A stretch of 64,000 nucleotides of DNA from Diploptera punctata (taxonomy: Eukaryota; Arthropoda; Insecta; Blattodea; Blaberidae). The translations under genes were made by a program, and so were the position numbers. This document shows, piece by piece, positions 63,927 to 64,000 of this stretch. The notes beneath the pieces were generated by a model, which made no database searches, was not told the origin of the DNA, and saw only the letters and a program-made list of their open reading frames with translations. The DNA is taken from NCBI GenBank assembly GCA_030220185.1, contig JASPKZ010002337.1, forward strand, positions 2,327,501 through 2,391,500. Direction: 5' to 3'. The first letter of the stretch is position 1; every line of letters begins with the position of its first letter.

Positions 63927-64000
63927 AAAATTTTTCTCTTCAAATTTAATATTACAGTATGTTATATTAAGCTTTACTGCTTAAAAATAATGTAAAATTA

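Overview
The window looks like insect nuclear DNA, most likely from a cockroach or relative (Blattodea; Periplaneta-like by the look of the dominant LINE family, which I recognise but could not check). It is AT-rich, has spliced genes with GT/AG introns, and is mostly interspersed repeats. Two host genes can be recognised, one near each end and each running off the window. On the minus strand at the left, two exons (2715-3036 and 580-762) encode the N-terminus, TM1, pore helix and selectivity filter of an inwardly rectifying K+ channel (Kir/Irk). On the plus strand at the right, two exons (54300-54449 and 58712-58823) encode the start of a GPR143 (ocular albinism type 1) homologue. Both genes are joined in phase across introns full of transposons.

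The roughly 51 kb between them, and both introns, are a graveyard of mobile elements. (1) One LINE family, called alpha here, has more than 20 copies on both strands, 5'-truncated to different extents but sharing one 3' end. (2) Several other LINEs (beta, gamma, delta types) survive as reverse transcriptase C-terminal fragments. (3) There are several tRNA-headed SINE families, called A to E here. (4) The IS630/Tc1/mariner and pogo group is represented by a nearly intact Tc1 element (43211-44748), a nearly intact mariner-like element (21834-23160), a Tigger/pogo relic (32246-33230) and four internally deleted elements. (5) Helitron-like repeats end in a GC-rich hairpin and CTAG. (6) MITE-like elements have long inverted repeats. 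(7) There are many (TA)n, (AAT)n and (TGTA)n microsatellites.

The least ordinary structures are: a 94-bp near-perfect hairpin (12792-12989); a 1.34-kb palindrome with an extra half copy (29607-31515); an inverted composite around 18276-20892 carrying a gag-like ORF1; SINE-A copies that carry one of two unrelated 3' bodies; and a tRNA-like gene inside a 51-bp inverted repeat, with a second identical tRNA-like copy 304 bp away (63498-63950). I found no operon, CRISPR array or prokaryotic gene. Apart from the four host exons, every protein-coding signal I could name belongs to a mobile element or a decayed repetitive gene.
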